Shown: positions 24,096-33,299, numbered from the stretch's first letter. The stretch: DNA of 33,299 nt from Acidobacteriota bacterium (GCA_025456425.1 JALOKP010000020.1:1-33299), one strand, 5' to 3'. Notes: generated from the sequence alone by a model not told the origin. Numbers and translations are program-made.

Positions 24096-25988
24096 ATGCG
24101 CGATCTCGCTTACCGACTCCGCGTCGCCGCTTCGCCCATCCTGGCTGCTGTGGCCCTCGCCCTCTCCCCCGCCCCCGCCCGCGCCGATGACATCACGCTC
24201 ACCCTGCTCCCGCCCGAGCTCTGCGCGTGCGGCTGGGTCAGCGTCAACGGTGCCGTCTCCAGCGACCGAACGGTCTGGGACCTGGTCTGGGACTGGGGCG
24301 ACGGCACGACCAGCCTGAGCTGGTTCCCCGCCTCGCACCGCTACGCCGTCGACGGCTTCTACGAGATCACGGTGACCGCGATCGGCTGCACGAGCCAGGT
24401 CGAGACGACCCTCGCCATCGTCAGCGGGGCCGAAGCCCCCGGCTGCCCGACGGACGCGGCACCGCCGTGCCACGACGCGAAGCCGTGCCGGTACCTGTAC
24501 CCGTACAACATGCACCTGGTCGACGACGGCACGAGCGCGGTCCCGCTGCACCTGCGCGACGCGGCCGGCACGCCGACCCCCGAAGCGCTCTCCTTCGACC
24601 CCGGCGACGCGACCCTCCTCTCGATCGCGCCCAGCGGCTACGTCACCCCGCTCCGGACCGAAGCTCCGGCCGAGATCGGCGCCTGGGCCTCGGCGACGCT
24701 CACGGACGAAGCGCGGGGGGCCGCCAACACGAGCGTGATCCGCGTCCTGCCGCAGGACTACGCCGTGCCGTTCGCCGAAGCGATCGCCGGCAGGGCCGTG
24801 CTCTACTACCCCACGGTCGTGAAGGGCGAGGACCTTGCGAGCCTGGTCGCGCAGCACGAGATCCCGACCGTCAACGGCTACGCGCACGCGATCCAGGGCG
24901 GCCTGCTCGCGATCGAGCCGAACGACGGCTGCCGCCAGATCTTCGAGGTCGACTTCGGGGTCACCGAAGAGGGTCGCGTCTGCGGGATCTCCGGGAACCC
25001 GATCCGGATCGGCTGGAACATCGAGGGGAACGCCTGGCAGAACTGCTTCCTGGTCCCGTTCCTGCCGCCGCGCAGTCCGCAGTGGTTCGTCTTCCACCAC
25101 GAGCTGGGGCACAACTTCTCGTGGAGTTCGTCGCTCTTCGCGCGGCTGATGGGAATCGGCGTCTACTCCGAGGCGATGGCGTCGGCGCTCGCGCTGACCG
25201 ACATGCGCCGGATCCTCGACAGCCCGCTCCACTACCCGCTCGAGACGACGGCCACGGGTTCGCTGACCGACTCATGGAACCGCGACGCACAGGGGTTCCG
25301 GAACCGCTTCGCCGACTGGCTGGCCGCCGGGGCGGACTTCGCCCAGCTCGATCCCGACATCGTCGACGGGCTGTGGCTGCACCACGCGGGCGCCGATCCG
25401 TTTGGCTTCGCCGCGCGCTTCTTCGCCCCGCTGGAGCCGGTGCGGGTCGCCTCACTGGGACCCGTACTCTGCGGGATCGAGAACGACGATGACCGGCACA
25501 CCGTCTTCGCGGCGCTGGTCAGCGCGGCGGCCGGGGAGGACCTCTCCACGACCTTCCGCGACAGCTACCACTACCCGCTCGACCAGGGGCTGTTCGATCT
25601 GGCGTACCCGGCGCTGGCGGGGATCCTCGACGACGCGGGGGCGGGGTGCGTGCCGGACGGCGAATCGTGGCCCGCGCGGCCGCTCACCGTGGAGCGCGCA
25701 GCGGGCGGGCAGGTGACGCTGCGCTGGGCGCCGTCGTGCCGGGCGGGGGATACGGACTACGCGGTGTACGAGGGCGAGCTGGGGGTGTTCGACGACCGGC
25801 TGCCGATGACCTGCTCGACCGGCGGGGCGACGAGCTTCACGGGGGTGCCGGGGACGGGGGGGCGGTACTACTTGGTGGCGCCACTGCACGGCGGGTGGGA
25901 GGGGTCGCTGGGGGTCGATAGCCGGGGGGTGGAGCGGGAGGTGGGCGGCGTGACGTGCGGGGAGCGGCGAGTGGCGGGGTGTCCGTAG
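24096..25988 (+). CDS. Exported PKD-domain metallopeptidase with HEXXH
   Basis: A 630-residue exported protein. Signal peptide at residues about 1-30 (ends ARADD). A PKD-like domain lies at residues about 45-105 (WDWGDGTTS ... HRYAVDGFYEITVTA). The zinc site HELGH is at residues 335-339, and E359 in YSEAMAS is a plausible third ligand, as in gluzincins. This spacing resembles the M60-like (enhancin-type) group, but I cannot assign the family firmly. The last about 80 residues match a C-terminal domain common in exported acidobacterial-type proteins (YAVYEGELGVF, CSTGGATSFT). GGGGAGG lies upstream of the ATG. The last 350 bp of the gene are unusually G-rich on the coding strand. Confidence 0.78.
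   Translation: MRDLAYRLRVAASPILAAVALALSPAPARADDITLTLLPPELCACGWVSVNGAVSSDRTVWDLVWDWGDGTTSLSWFPASHRYAVDGFYEITVTAIGCTSQVETTLAIVSGAEAPGCPTDAAPPCHDAKPCRYLYPYNMHLVDDGTSAVPLHLRDAAGTPTPEALSFDPGDATLLSIAPSGYVTPLRTEAPAEIGAWASATLTDEARGAANTSVIRVLPQDYAVPFAEAIAGRAVLYYPTVVKGEDLASLVAQHEIPTVNGYAHAIQGGLLAIEPNDGCRQIFEVDFGVTEEGRVCGISGNPIRIGWNIEGNAWQNCFLVPFLPPRSPQWFVFHHELGHNFSWSSSLFARLMGIGVYSEAMASALALTDMRRILDSPLHYPLETTATGSLTDSWNRDAQGFRNRFADWLAAGADFAQLDPDIVDGLWLHHAGADPFGFAARFFAPLEPVRVASLGPVLCGIENDDDRHTVFAALVSAAAGEDLSTTFRDSYHYPLDQGLFDLAYPALAGILDDAGAGCVPDGESWPARPLTVERAAGGQVTLRWAPSCRAGDTDYAVYEGELGVFDDRLPMTCSTGGATSFTGVPGTGGRYYLVAPLHGGWEGSLGVDSRGVEREVGGVTCGERRVAGCP
25893..25914 (+). other. G-quadruplex motif in the coding strand
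   Basis: Four G runs (3, 3, 4 and 5 bases) with loops of 1, 1 and 5 nt meet the canonical G3+N1-7 rule. Further runs of 4-7 G lie at 25841-25862 and 25924-25929. The motif is inside the 3' end of the metallopeptidase gene. Confidence 0.6.
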
Positions 25989-26053
25989 GGAGCGGGGCGG
26001 GACTCAACTGGTCTGGTCTCCAGGATTCCCGGGGCGATTCAGCGGGGCCCGAC

Positions 26054-27022
26054 GTGAAGCAGGTGCGCTATCCTCCCAAGGTCGTTTCCGTTGCGGGAGA
26101 CCCCCGGGTGCGCGGCTACTTCGGCAACACGGATTTCGATTGGTACTCGTTCCTCGCCGCGCAGCGAGATGTCGACGAGGTCAACTTCTGGCAGCCGTCT
26201 GGATCCGGCCGGGTCGTTCACCTCGACCCGGGCAGCCCCTTCTTCTTCAAGCTCAAGAAGCCACACTATGCCATCGGTGGGTTCGGGTTCTTCGCTACGA
26301 AGACGGTGCTGCCCACGAGCGTCGCCTGGGAGACGTTCGGCTTCAAGAACGGCTCGGCGACGCTCGCGGAGATGCGCAAGCGGATCGCTCGCTACCGCGA
26401 GGAGCCTTTCGGACCGCACGACGACCCGAACATCGGGTGTTTGCTGATCCAGCAGCCCGTGTTCTTCAGCCCGAATGACTGGATCGAACAGCCCAAGGAC
26501 TGGGGCAAGCAGACCGTCCAGGGCGCCGGCTACGACTTGACGCAGGGAGAGGGGAAGCGGGTCTGGGACCAGTGCCTCCTCCAGAGTTCGAGCGCGCTGG
26601 CCTCGGCGCTCGTCGTTGGGCCCAGATTCGGCGCTCCCGTCGAAGTCCGGCCGCGACTCGGTCAGGGCACATTCCGCATCGCGGTGCTTGACGCCTATGG
26701 ACGGGCCTGTGCCGTCACCGGAGAGCATTCACTGCCGGTTCTCGAGGCGGCACACATTCGGCCCTACACGGAGGGCGGCGCTCACGATCCGCGTAACGGG
26801 CTGCTGTTGCGATCGGACCTGCACCGGCTTTTCGACAAGGGCTTCGTTACGGTCACGCCCGACCTCGCGTTCCGGGTTTCCGAGCGCCTCCGGCAGTTGT
26901 GGAACAACGGGCACACGTACTACGGGCTCCATGGACGTCGAGTCAGAACGCCGAGCCGAATTGAGTATCAGCCGGACCGCGAACTCCTCGAGTGGCACGC
27001 ATCAGAAGTGTTTGTGGCGTGA
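26054..27022 (+). CDS. HNH endonuclease, candidate modification-dependent restriction enzyme
   Basis: A 322-residue protein. The C-terminal third is an HNH nuclease domain: C219 in ACAVTG, H234 in EAAHIRPY, N248 in NGLLL and H257 in DLHRLFD. The N-terminal part (residues about 20-175; VDEVNFWQP, PFFFKLKKP, VAWETFGFKNG) recalls PUA/EVE-like base-sensing domains, by pattern only. The combination suggests a stand-alone enzyme that cuts DNA with modified bases, but no partner gene is adjacent. The start is uncertain. I chose GTG 26054; a GTG at 25955 would add 33 residues and overlap the previous gene. Ribosome sites are weak for both. Confidence 0.75.
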   Translation: MKQVRYPPKVVSVAGDPRVRGYFGNTDFDWYSFLAAQRDVDEVNFWQPSGSGRVVHLDPGSPFFFKLKKPHYAIGGFGFFATKTVLPTSVAWETFGFKNGSATLAEMRKRIARYREEPFGPHDDPNIGCLLIQQPVFFSPNDWIEQPKDWGKQTVQGAGYDLTQGEGKRVWDQCLLQSSSALASALVVGPRFGAPVEVRPRLGQGTFRIAVLDAYGRACAVTGEHSLPVLEAAHIRPYTEGGAHDPRNGLLLRSDLHRLFDKGFVTVTPDLAFRVSERLRQLWNNGHTYYGLHGRRVRTPSRIEYQPDRELLEWHASEVFVA

Positions 27023-27173
27023 TCGTGTCGAACTTTCTATCTGGCGAGCCGCCCCTGTCGACTCGTGTGCTCTCTGGCTGAGCGTCGGGCTGAAGCCGAT
27101 CGTCTCTCGACTCGCCGCCATGCGGGATTCCGTGACACTCGGCTCGCCCGCGGGGTTGCCGAATACGCTCTCC

Positions 27174-27210
27174 CTGAAAGAAAACGGGCGCCCCGTTTCC
27201 AGGGCGCCCG
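27174..27210 (-). terminator. Intrinsic terminator after rpoD
   Basis: On the minus strand a perfect 9-bp stem (CGGGCGCCC/GGGCGCCCG, arms 27202-27210 and 27185-27193) with an 8-nt loop is followed by TTTTCTTTC. It begins 26 nt after the rpoD stop. This is the cleanest terminator in the window. The rest of the gap 27023-27235 shows no tRNA or other gene. Confidence 0.92.
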
Positions 27211-27235
27211 CACGGCGTCTCAGGCGATGGTCACG

Positions 27236-28966
<1,731 letters not shown>

Positions 28967-28989
28967 GGTCAGTTCTCCCGCGACGCGGC

Positions 28990-29016
28990 GCCGGCCGCCG
29001 TGTGGCCCCGGCCGGC
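28990..29016 (-). other. Hairpin in the dnaG-rpoD gap
   Basis: A perfect 7-bp inverted repeat (GCCGGCC and GGCCGGC) with a 13-nt loop lies about 24 nt before the rpoD TTG. It could form in the rpoD leader and tune the ratio of dnaG to rpoD, but no T tract follows. I found no clear separate rpoD promoter in the 160-bp gap. Confidence 0.4.
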
Positions 29017-29126
29017 GTGAAAAGGCCGCGTCGGATGTGTCCGTCCCATTCGTGCTGCTGGTATGCGTTCAGTGCGCCCCGTGTCCGACCGTCCCTGGAT
29101 TCGCCGGACCGGGCCGGTTCCGTTCC

Positions 29127-30965
29127 CTAGTGCCCTCCTCCGTGGACGGCGCCCGCCGCCGCTCCCGCGGTAGCCGTGCCGAGCCCCTGGATCTCCCTGG
29201 CCAAAGACACTTTCTCCAGCATCAACTTCGTCTTCACGGCCGGGTCGGCCGTGCGTTCGATCTCTTCCTGTACCTCGCGCAGCCGGCGGCCCAGCACGCG
29301 GCCGTGCAGCGCGGCCAGCGCACCGCGGACCTCGACCGCGCCCGGCTCGTCGCCGGGTGCGAAGGCCAGCGCCAGGATCTCCGCGCGCGCCTCCTCCGGG
29401 GCGGCCTCGGCGATCCGCCGGAGGTTCCACCGCTCGCCGCGCTTGAAGGCCTCGCACCAGCGCCGGACGAGCACCCCTCCCAGCTCGCCTAGTTGGGCGG
29501 TGCCGACGCTCTCGAGCGTCTCGAGCAGCTCGGCGGCCTCCGCGTCCGTCGCGCCCGCCGCATTCGCCCGTCCCCCAAGGAAACGTACGACGACTTCCTC
29601 GGCGTGCGTCAGGCGTCTTCCACCAGCGGTCGTCGCGGCGGCGGGAGCGCGCACGTCGCGCCGGCGCTCCGAGGCGACCCGCCGCAGCTCCTGGCGAAAG
29701 AGCGCGTCCTCGATCGAAAGGCCATCGGCGACCTTGGACATGATCTCGGTGCGGGCCACGGAGTTGGGCAGGTGCGACAGGTGCTGCAACACCATCTCCA
29801 GCGCGGCCAGCTTCCCCTCGAGCGTCGTCACCGGGTGGTTGCGACGCGCTTCGTCCACGAGGAAGGTAGGCAGGTCCGCGGCGCTTTCAACCGCCGCCTG
29901 CGCGGCCTCGGGGCCGCGGCTCCGCACGAGGTCGTCCGGGTCCAATCCGTCCGGCGCCGTCGCCACCGAAACCGACATCCCCGCGGCCAGCAGCGGCGCC
30001 AGCGCGGCGTGGGTCGCGCGCCGGCCGGCGCTGTCGCCGTCGAAGAACAGCACGACGCGCGGCGTCCAGCGGTGCAGCAGCTTGACGTGCTCGGGGCCCA
30101 GCGCGGTGCCGCAGACCGCGACCGCGCCGGGGACCCCCGCCGCGGCCAGGCTGACCGCGTCGAAATAGCCCTCGACCACGACCGCGCGCTCGGCCTGGCG
30201 GATCTCCTGGGCCGACTCGTAGAGCCGGAACAGCGTGCGCCCCTTGTCGTAGGCTGCGGTCTCGGGGCCGTTGAGGTACTTGGGCTCGTCGTCGCCGACG
30301 GCGCGGCCGCCGAACGAGATCACGCGCCCGGCGGAGTCGCGGATCGGGAAGGTGACGCGGGCGCGGAAGCGGTCATAGACGCCGCTGCCCGATGGGCGCG
30401 GCACGACCAGCCCGGCCTGCACCAGGTCGTCGGGCTGGAACCCCTTGCCGGCCAGGTGCCGCAGCAGGCCGTCCCAGCCCGGGGGCGCGAACCCCAGCCC
30501 GAAGCGGCGCGCGGCGTCCTGGTCCAGGCCGCGCCGCGAAAGGTACGCGCGCGCCCCTTCGCCCCCCTCGCCGAACAGCCGCGCGGTGTAGAACGCCTGG
30601 GCCTCGGCCAGCGCCTCCATGACCCGGCGGCGGCGGCGGTCGGCCTCGGCCTCGGCCGGGTTGCGCGGGGCGGGCGGGGCGATCCCCAGCTTGTCGCCGA
30701 GCAGCCGCACGGCCTCCGGGAACGGCACGCTGTGCAGCGCCATCACGAAGTCGAAGACGTCCCCGCCGGCGCGGCAGCCGAAACAGAAGTAGACCTGCTT
30801 GACCGGGTCCACGTGGAAGCTGGGGGTCTTCTCCTGGTGGAAGGGGCAGAGCCCCGTCATCGAGCGGCCGCTCTTGCGCAGCGACACGACCTCCGACACG
30901 ACATCGACGATGTCGGCACCGGCGCGTACCGAGTCGCTGTATTCGCGGTACCCGACCGGAGCCAT
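29127..30965 (-). CDS. dnaG: DNA primase DnaG
   Basis: DNA primase of 612 residues that makes RNA primers at the replication fork. The CHC2 zinc finger is complete (C40, H43, C61, C64: CPFH and CFGC). The catalytic TOPRIM domain has E265 in VVVEGYFDA and the metal-binding pair D309 and D311 in FFDGDSAG. The C-terminal 150 residues are the more variable helicase-binding region. The ATG at 30965 has GGGAGG upstream; the open frame runs 141 bp further upstream but adds low-complexity residues unlike DnaG. It lies upstream of rpoD. Confidence 0.95.
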   Translation of the reverse strand: MAPVGYREYSDSVRAGADIVDVVSEVVSLRKSGRSMTGLCPFHQEKTPSFHVDPVKQVYFCFGCRAGGDVFDFVMALHSVPFPEAVRLLGDKLGIAPPAPRNPAEAEADRRRRRVMEALAEAQAFYTARLFGEGGEGARAYLSRRGLDQDAARRFGLGFAPPGWDGLLRHLAGKGFQPDDLVQAGLVVPRPSGSGVYDRFRARVTFPIRDSAGRVISFGGRAVGDDEPKYLNGPETAAYDKGRTLFRLYESAQEIRQAERAVVVEGYFDAVSLAAAGVPGAVAVCGTALGPEHVKLLHRWTPRVVLFFDGDSAGRRATHAALAPLLAAGMSVSVATAPDGLDPDDLVRSRGPEAAQAAVESAADLPTFLVDEARRNHPVTTLEGKLAALEMVLQHLSHLPNSVARTEIMSKVADGLSIEDALFRQELRRVASERRRDVRAPAAATTAGGRRLTHAEEVVVRFLGGRANAAGATDAEAAELLETLESVGTAQLGELGGVLVRRWCEAFKRGERWNLRRIAEAAPEEARAEILALAFAPGDEPGAVEVRGALAALHGRVLGRRLREVQEEIERTADPAVKTKLMLEKVSLAREIQGLGTATAGAAAGAVHGGGH

Positions 30966-31096
30966 CGTCCTCCCAACCATGGCAAAAGCGCATCGGCACC
31001 GGCGCTGCCGCCGGGACCATCTGAGGACTGCTCCCCGGGTGAGCAAGGCGGGCGGAATCGACCGCCCGGCCGCGCGCGACCCGACCCCTGCGCACA

Positions 31097-31120
31097 CGGG
31101 GGCCATCCTCCGGGCCCCCG
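31097..31120 (-). other. Perfect 8-bp hairpin upstream of dnaG
   Basis: Inverted repeat CGGGGGCC/GGCCCCCG with an 8-nt loop, 110 bp after the larB stop and 132 bp before dnaG. It could be a weak larB terminator or part of the dnaG leader. No T tract follows on the minus strand. Confidence 0.4.
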
Positions 31121-31141
31121 TTGAACCCCTTGATTGACAGA

Positions 31142-31171
31142 ATCTTACCGGCAGGCTTTCGCCCGCGCAAA
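31142..31171 (-). promoter_or_regulatory. Weak candidate dnaG promoter
   Basis: On the minus strand TTTGCG (31171-31166) and TAAGAT (31147-31142) are 18 nt apart. The match to the consensus is 3 of 6 and 4 of 6, so this is only suggestive. It would give a leader of about 170 nt that contains the hairpin at 31097-31120. Confidence 0.3.
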
Positions 31172-31229
31172 GCTATTTCGGATGGGGCGGACACCCCTCC
31201 AGCCAGGGTCCCAGCCTGCCCGCCCCTGG

Positions 31230-31991
31230 TCAGCGCCGTCCGCGGTGTCCGGCCAGGATGGCGTGAGCGGCGCAGGCCGCTCCGAAGCCGTTGCCGATAT
31301 TGACGACGGTCAAACCGCCGGCGCACGAGGTGAGCATCGCAAACAGGGCGGTGAACCCGTCGAGCGCCGCGCCATAGCCGACGGCCGTCGGGACGCCGAT
31401 CACGGGGGCTTCGACCAGCCCGGCGATGACCGACGGCAGCGCCCCCTCCATCCCCGCGACGACCACGATCACCCGGGCCCGCCGCAGCCGCTCGAGGTGC
31501 TCGAACAGGCGGTGGATCCCGGCGACGCCGACGTCGTAGAGCCGGTCGACCGCCAGGCCGAAGGCCTCCGCCGCCACGGCCGCCTCCTCCGCCACCGGAA
31601 TGTCGGCGGTCCCGGCGCTGACCACCATCAGCCCTGGGATCGGGCGGGTGCGGCCGCGCGGGCGCAGCAGGAAGGTCCTAGAGACCGGGTCGTAGGTCCC
31701 GGCGGGCAGGCGCCGGATGAGCCGTTCGCCGACGTCCGGGCCGATCCGGGTGACCAGCACGGTCCCGCCGCGCTCGGCCATGTGGGCCGCGATCTTCTCG
31801 ACCTGGGCCGGGGCCTTCCCCTCGCCGAAAACGACCTCGGGGATGCCCCGGCGCAGCGTCCGGCGGTGGTCGATCTTCGCGAACCCCAGCTCCCCGGTGG
31901 CGAGCTTGTCGAGCCGGGCCAGGGCCTCCTCGGCCCCCAGGCTCCCGTCCCGGACGGCGGCGATCAGCTTGACGAGCGACTTTCGATCCAC
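31230..31991 (-). CDS. larB: LarB, nickel-pincer cofactor carboxylase/hydrolase
   Basis: A 253-residue protein of the LarB family, which carboxylates nicotinate mononucleotide precursors in nickel-pincer cofactor synthesis. The C-terminal half is a PurE-like fold (VVVAGMEGALPSVIAGL, GVPTAVGYGAAL, SCAGGLTVVNIGNGFGAA) and C223 corresponds by motif to the family's catalytic cysteine. The N-terminal part (EEALARL, FAKIDHRR, EVVFGEGK) is also typical. The start is a GTG with GGGAGAA upstream. The cofactor genes larC and larE are not in this window. It ends 265 bp before dnaG and has a divergent neighbour, the HU gene. Confidence 0.92.
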   Translation of the reverse strand: MDRKSLVKLIAAVRDGSLGAEEALARLDKLATGELGFAKIDHRRTLRRGIPEVVFGEGKAPAQVEKIAAHMAERGGTVLVTRIGPDVGERLIRRLPAGTYDPVSRTFLLRPRGRTRPIPGLMVVSAGTADIPVAEEAAVAAEAFGLAVDRLYDVGVAGIHRLFEHLERLRRARVIVVVAGMEGALPSVIAGLVEAPVIGVPTAVGYGAALDGFTALFAMLTSCAGGLTVVNIGNGFGAACAAHAILAGHRGRR

Positions 31992-32043
31992 TGTCGGTTC
32001 TCCCGGAAGGCGCGCAGGACGGCCATTTTCACCCCATTTCCCG

Positions 32044-32073
32044 TTGACCCGCCTCCGACCGTCGTGCTAGACA
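32044..32073 (+). promoter_or_regulatory. Sigma-70 promoter of the HU gene
   Basis: TTGACC at 32044-32049 and TAGACA at 32068-32073 with an 18-nt spacer. The transcript would start near 32080 and carry a leader of about 60 nt. Confidence 0.7.
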
Positions 32074-32103
32074 ACCGGTCGGCGAGCGCCTACGGGCGCG
32101 GCC

Positions 32104-32122
32104 GGAGCGGTATTCCCGCTCC
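32104..32122 (+). other. 5' leader hairpin of the HU gene
   Basis: Perfect 7-bp inverted repeat (GGAGCGG and CCGCTCC) with a 5-nt loop, ending about 7 nt before the ribosome site GGGGAGG. It leaves the ribosome site free, so it may stabilise the message or act as a binding site. Confidence 0.5.
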
Positions 32123-32141
32123 AAGACCGGGGAGGGTCGTC

Positions 32142-32417
32142 ATGAACAAGGCCGAGCTGATCGACAAGATCTCTCAGGACGCCGGCATCACCAAGGTGGC
32201 CGCCGCGCGCGCCATCGAATCGATCATCGAAGGGGTCGCCGCCTCGCTCCGCAAGGGCGAGCGCACGGCGCTGGTCGGCTTCGGGACCTTCACGGCGCGC
32301 AAGCGGAAGGCCCGCACCGGCCGCAACCCGCAGACCGGCGCGACGATCGAGATCCCGCCCAAGGTGACGGTCCTCTTCCGCCCCAGCAAGGAACTGGAAG
32401 AGATTCTGAACCGCTGA
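32142..32417 (+). CDS. HU-family DNA-binding protein
   Basis: A small basic histone-like protein of 91 residues that bends DNA and helps to compact the nucleoid. The whole fold is recognisable: MNKAELIDKISQDAGITK, then GFGTFTARKRKARTGRNPQTG, which is the beta-arm signature, and a C-terminal helix (PSKELEEILNR). It is full length. GGGGAGG precedes the ATG and a good promoter lies upstream. It is a single-gene unit between larB (divergent) and the biotin carrier gene (convergent). HU cannot be separated from related IHF-like forms by this motif alone. Confidence 0.95.
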   Translation: MNKAELIDKISQDAGITKVAAARAIESIIEGVAASLRKGERTALVGFGTFTARKRKARTGRNPQTGATIEIPPKVTVLFRPSKELEEILNR

Positions 32418-32430
32418 CCCTTCCGGCCGC

Positions 32431-32462
32431 CCGGGCGGCGCGCCCCGCGGGGGGCCGCCCGG
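32431..32462. terminator. Bidirectional hairpin between convergent genes
   Basis: A 9-bp stem (CCGGGCGGC, GCCGCCCGG) starts 14 nt after the HU stop and ends 8 nt before the end of the convergent carrier gene. It could serve both. There is no T tract on either side. Confidence 0.55.
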
Positions 32463-32469
32463 CGCCCGG

Positions 32470-32967
32470 TCACTCGATCACGGCGATCTTGTCGCCCGCT
32501 TCGACCGTCTGCCCCGGCTGCACGAAGACCGACTGCACCTTGCCGCGCCGCGGGGAGTCGACCTCGTTCTCCATCTTCATCGCTTCGAGCACGATCAGCC
32601 CCTGCGCCTCGTCGACCTCGTCCCCTTCCTCGACCAGCACCTTGACCACGCGGCCGGGCATGATCGCCTTGACGGTGATCGTGCCGGTCTGGACCAGGTG
32701 CGCGCCGGCGATCGCCGCCATCGGGTCGACGATGTGCACGGTCCGGAGGTGGCCGCCGTGGCGGACCGCGTACTCGTCCGGCACGGCCCCCTCGCGCACC
32801 GAGATCTCGTACGACTTGCCGTCGATGATCAGCGAGTAGAACGAGGCCTCCAGGTTGGCGCAGTCGACCTCGAGCGTGCGGCCCTCGACGGTGACGATGT
32901 AGCCCCCCTCGGTCGGCTCCAGCTCGAGCTCCTGCTGCCGTCCGTCGATCACCCCGCGCAGCTTCAC
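32470..32967 (-). CDS. Biotin carboxyl carrier protein of an acyl-CoA carboxylase
   Basis: A 165-residue protein. The last 75 residues are a biotinyl/lipoyl domain with the biotinylation motif EAMKMEN (K131) and a flanking hammerhead pattern (IMPGRVVKVLVEEGDEV, GxTVEAGDKI). The N-terminal half (residues 1-90) resembles the linker domain of propionyl- or acetyl-CoA carboxylase alpha chains. It carries CO2 from the biotin carboxylase upstream to the carboxyltransferase. The GTG start overlaps the TGA of the preceding gene (GTGA, 32964-32967), a sign of coupled translation. Confidence 0.9.
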   Translation of the reverse strand: MKLRGVIDGRQQELELEPTEGGYIVTVEGRTLEVDCANLEASFYSLIIDGKSYEISVREGAVPDEYAVRHGGHLRTVHIVDPMAAIAGAHLVQTGTITVKAIMPGRVVKVLVEEGDEVDEAQGLIVLEAMKMENEVDSPRRGKVQSVFVQPGQTVEAGDKIAVIE

Positions 32968-33299
32968 AGCGCCCCCCGCATCGCGCGCCGCCGCCCGCCG
33001 GCCAGCCAGAGCGAGCCGGCGCGCCCGCCCCCGGACCCCTCGTCGCGCATCGCCTGCTCGACCCGCATCCGGTAGGCGTGGATCGCGGCCGCGACGACTG
33101 CAACCTCGTCCAGCCAGGGGTCGCTTCCCTTGAGCAGCTCCGGACCGTACTGCTCGATGAACGCGGTGTTGACGTCGCCCGCGACGTAGACCGGGTGCTC
33201 CATCAGCCGGCGCAGGTAGGGGATGTTGGTCTTGATCCCCTCCAGCCGGTACTCGTCGAGCGCGCGCCGCATCTTGCGGATCGCGTCCTGGCGGTCGGG
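32964..33299 (-). CDS. Biotin carboxylase subunit, C-terminal fragment
   Basis: Partial at the window edge; the frame enters from 33299 and ends at 32964. The visible 111 residues show DRQDAIRKMRRALDEYRLEG, then IKTNIPYLRRLMEHP, the C-terminal part of the biotin carboxylase domain of acyl-CoA carboxylases. The last about 40 residues are a variable tail. An internal ATG at 33272 is not the real start. The enzyme charges the biotin on the carrier encoded directly downstream, using ATP and bicarbonate. Confidence 0.9.
   Translation of the reverse strand, partial: PDRQDAIRKMRRALDEYRLEGIKTNIPYLRRLMEHPVYVAGDVNTAFIEQYGPELLKGSDPWLDEVAVVAAAIHAYRMRVEQAMRDEGSGGGRAGSLWLAGGRRRAMRGAL

Noticed and set aside
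27023-27173. A tRNA or small RNA after rpoD
   Set aside because: No cloverleaf, T-loop sequence or promoter pattern was found in the gap. Only the rpoD terminator is supported.
31134-31162. TTGACA on the plus strand near the larB-dnaG gap
   Set aside because: No -10 hexamer at 16-18 nt and no plus-strand gene follows.
31970-32026. A short upstream frame (20 codons) overlapping the larB start
   Set aside because: The ribosome site is poor and the peptide has no feature. It may be chance.

Overview
The window is 33.3 kb of very GC-rich bacterial DNA. It reads like a chromosome of the Acidobacteriota (Thermoanaerobaculia or Polarisedimenticolia type) or a similar soil or sediment lineage. This placement is an inference from the high GC, many GTG/TTG starts, a dnaG-rpoD pair, and several large secreted FG-GAP, sialidase-like, MopE and TPR-CHAT proteins. 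A myxobacterial-type host is a possible alternative. No rRNA, tRNA, CRISPR array or intact insertion sequence was seen.

Region 1 (1-2.8 kb): a [4Fe-4S] ferredoxin with a clear intrinsic terminator. Next come two translationally coupled minus-strand genes (SnoaL-like exported protein, then SRPBCC protein). Divergent from them is a PadR repressor with a HAAS/permease-like membrane protein. The padR promoter carries a perfect inverted repeat exactly between its -35 and -10 boxes and appears to give a leaderless mRNA.

Region 2 (2.8-18.9 kb) is the most interesting part. A 1291-residue exported chimera (FG-GAP propeller, InlB-like repeats, SBBP propeller, calcium-binding repeats) is transcribed away from a 12-kb co-directional block. 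The block encodes an ECF sigma factor, its zinc-finger anti-sigma factor, and a TPR-CHAT caspase-like protease that seems to be exported and C-terminally anchored. After these come a possible 25-residue peptide and three exported proteins. Two of the three share a 358-residue C-terminal module, and the one between them holds eight 29-residue repeats. I propose an envelope-sensing sigma/anti-sigma/protease unit tied to surface proteins; the link is inferred from layout only.

Region 3 (18.9-27.0 kb) is an accessory stretch. It holds an M48 (Ste24-like) membrane protease, an unrecognised membrane protein, a secreted alpha/beta hydrolase overlapping a pRiA4b ORF-3-like gene, and a frameshifted remnant of a DUF4143 ATPase. 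It continues with a MazEF-type toxin-antitoxin pair, a secreted PKD-HEXXH metallopeptidase with a G-quadruplex-forming 3' end, and an HNH endonuclease with a possible modification-sensing N-terminal domain.

Region 4 (27.0-33.3 kb) is housekeeping: rpoD and dnaG (minus strand, strong terminator after rpoD), larB, an HU-type DNA-binding protein with its own promoter, and the end of an acyl-CoA carboxylase operon (biotin carrier protein and the C-terminus of biotin carboxylase).
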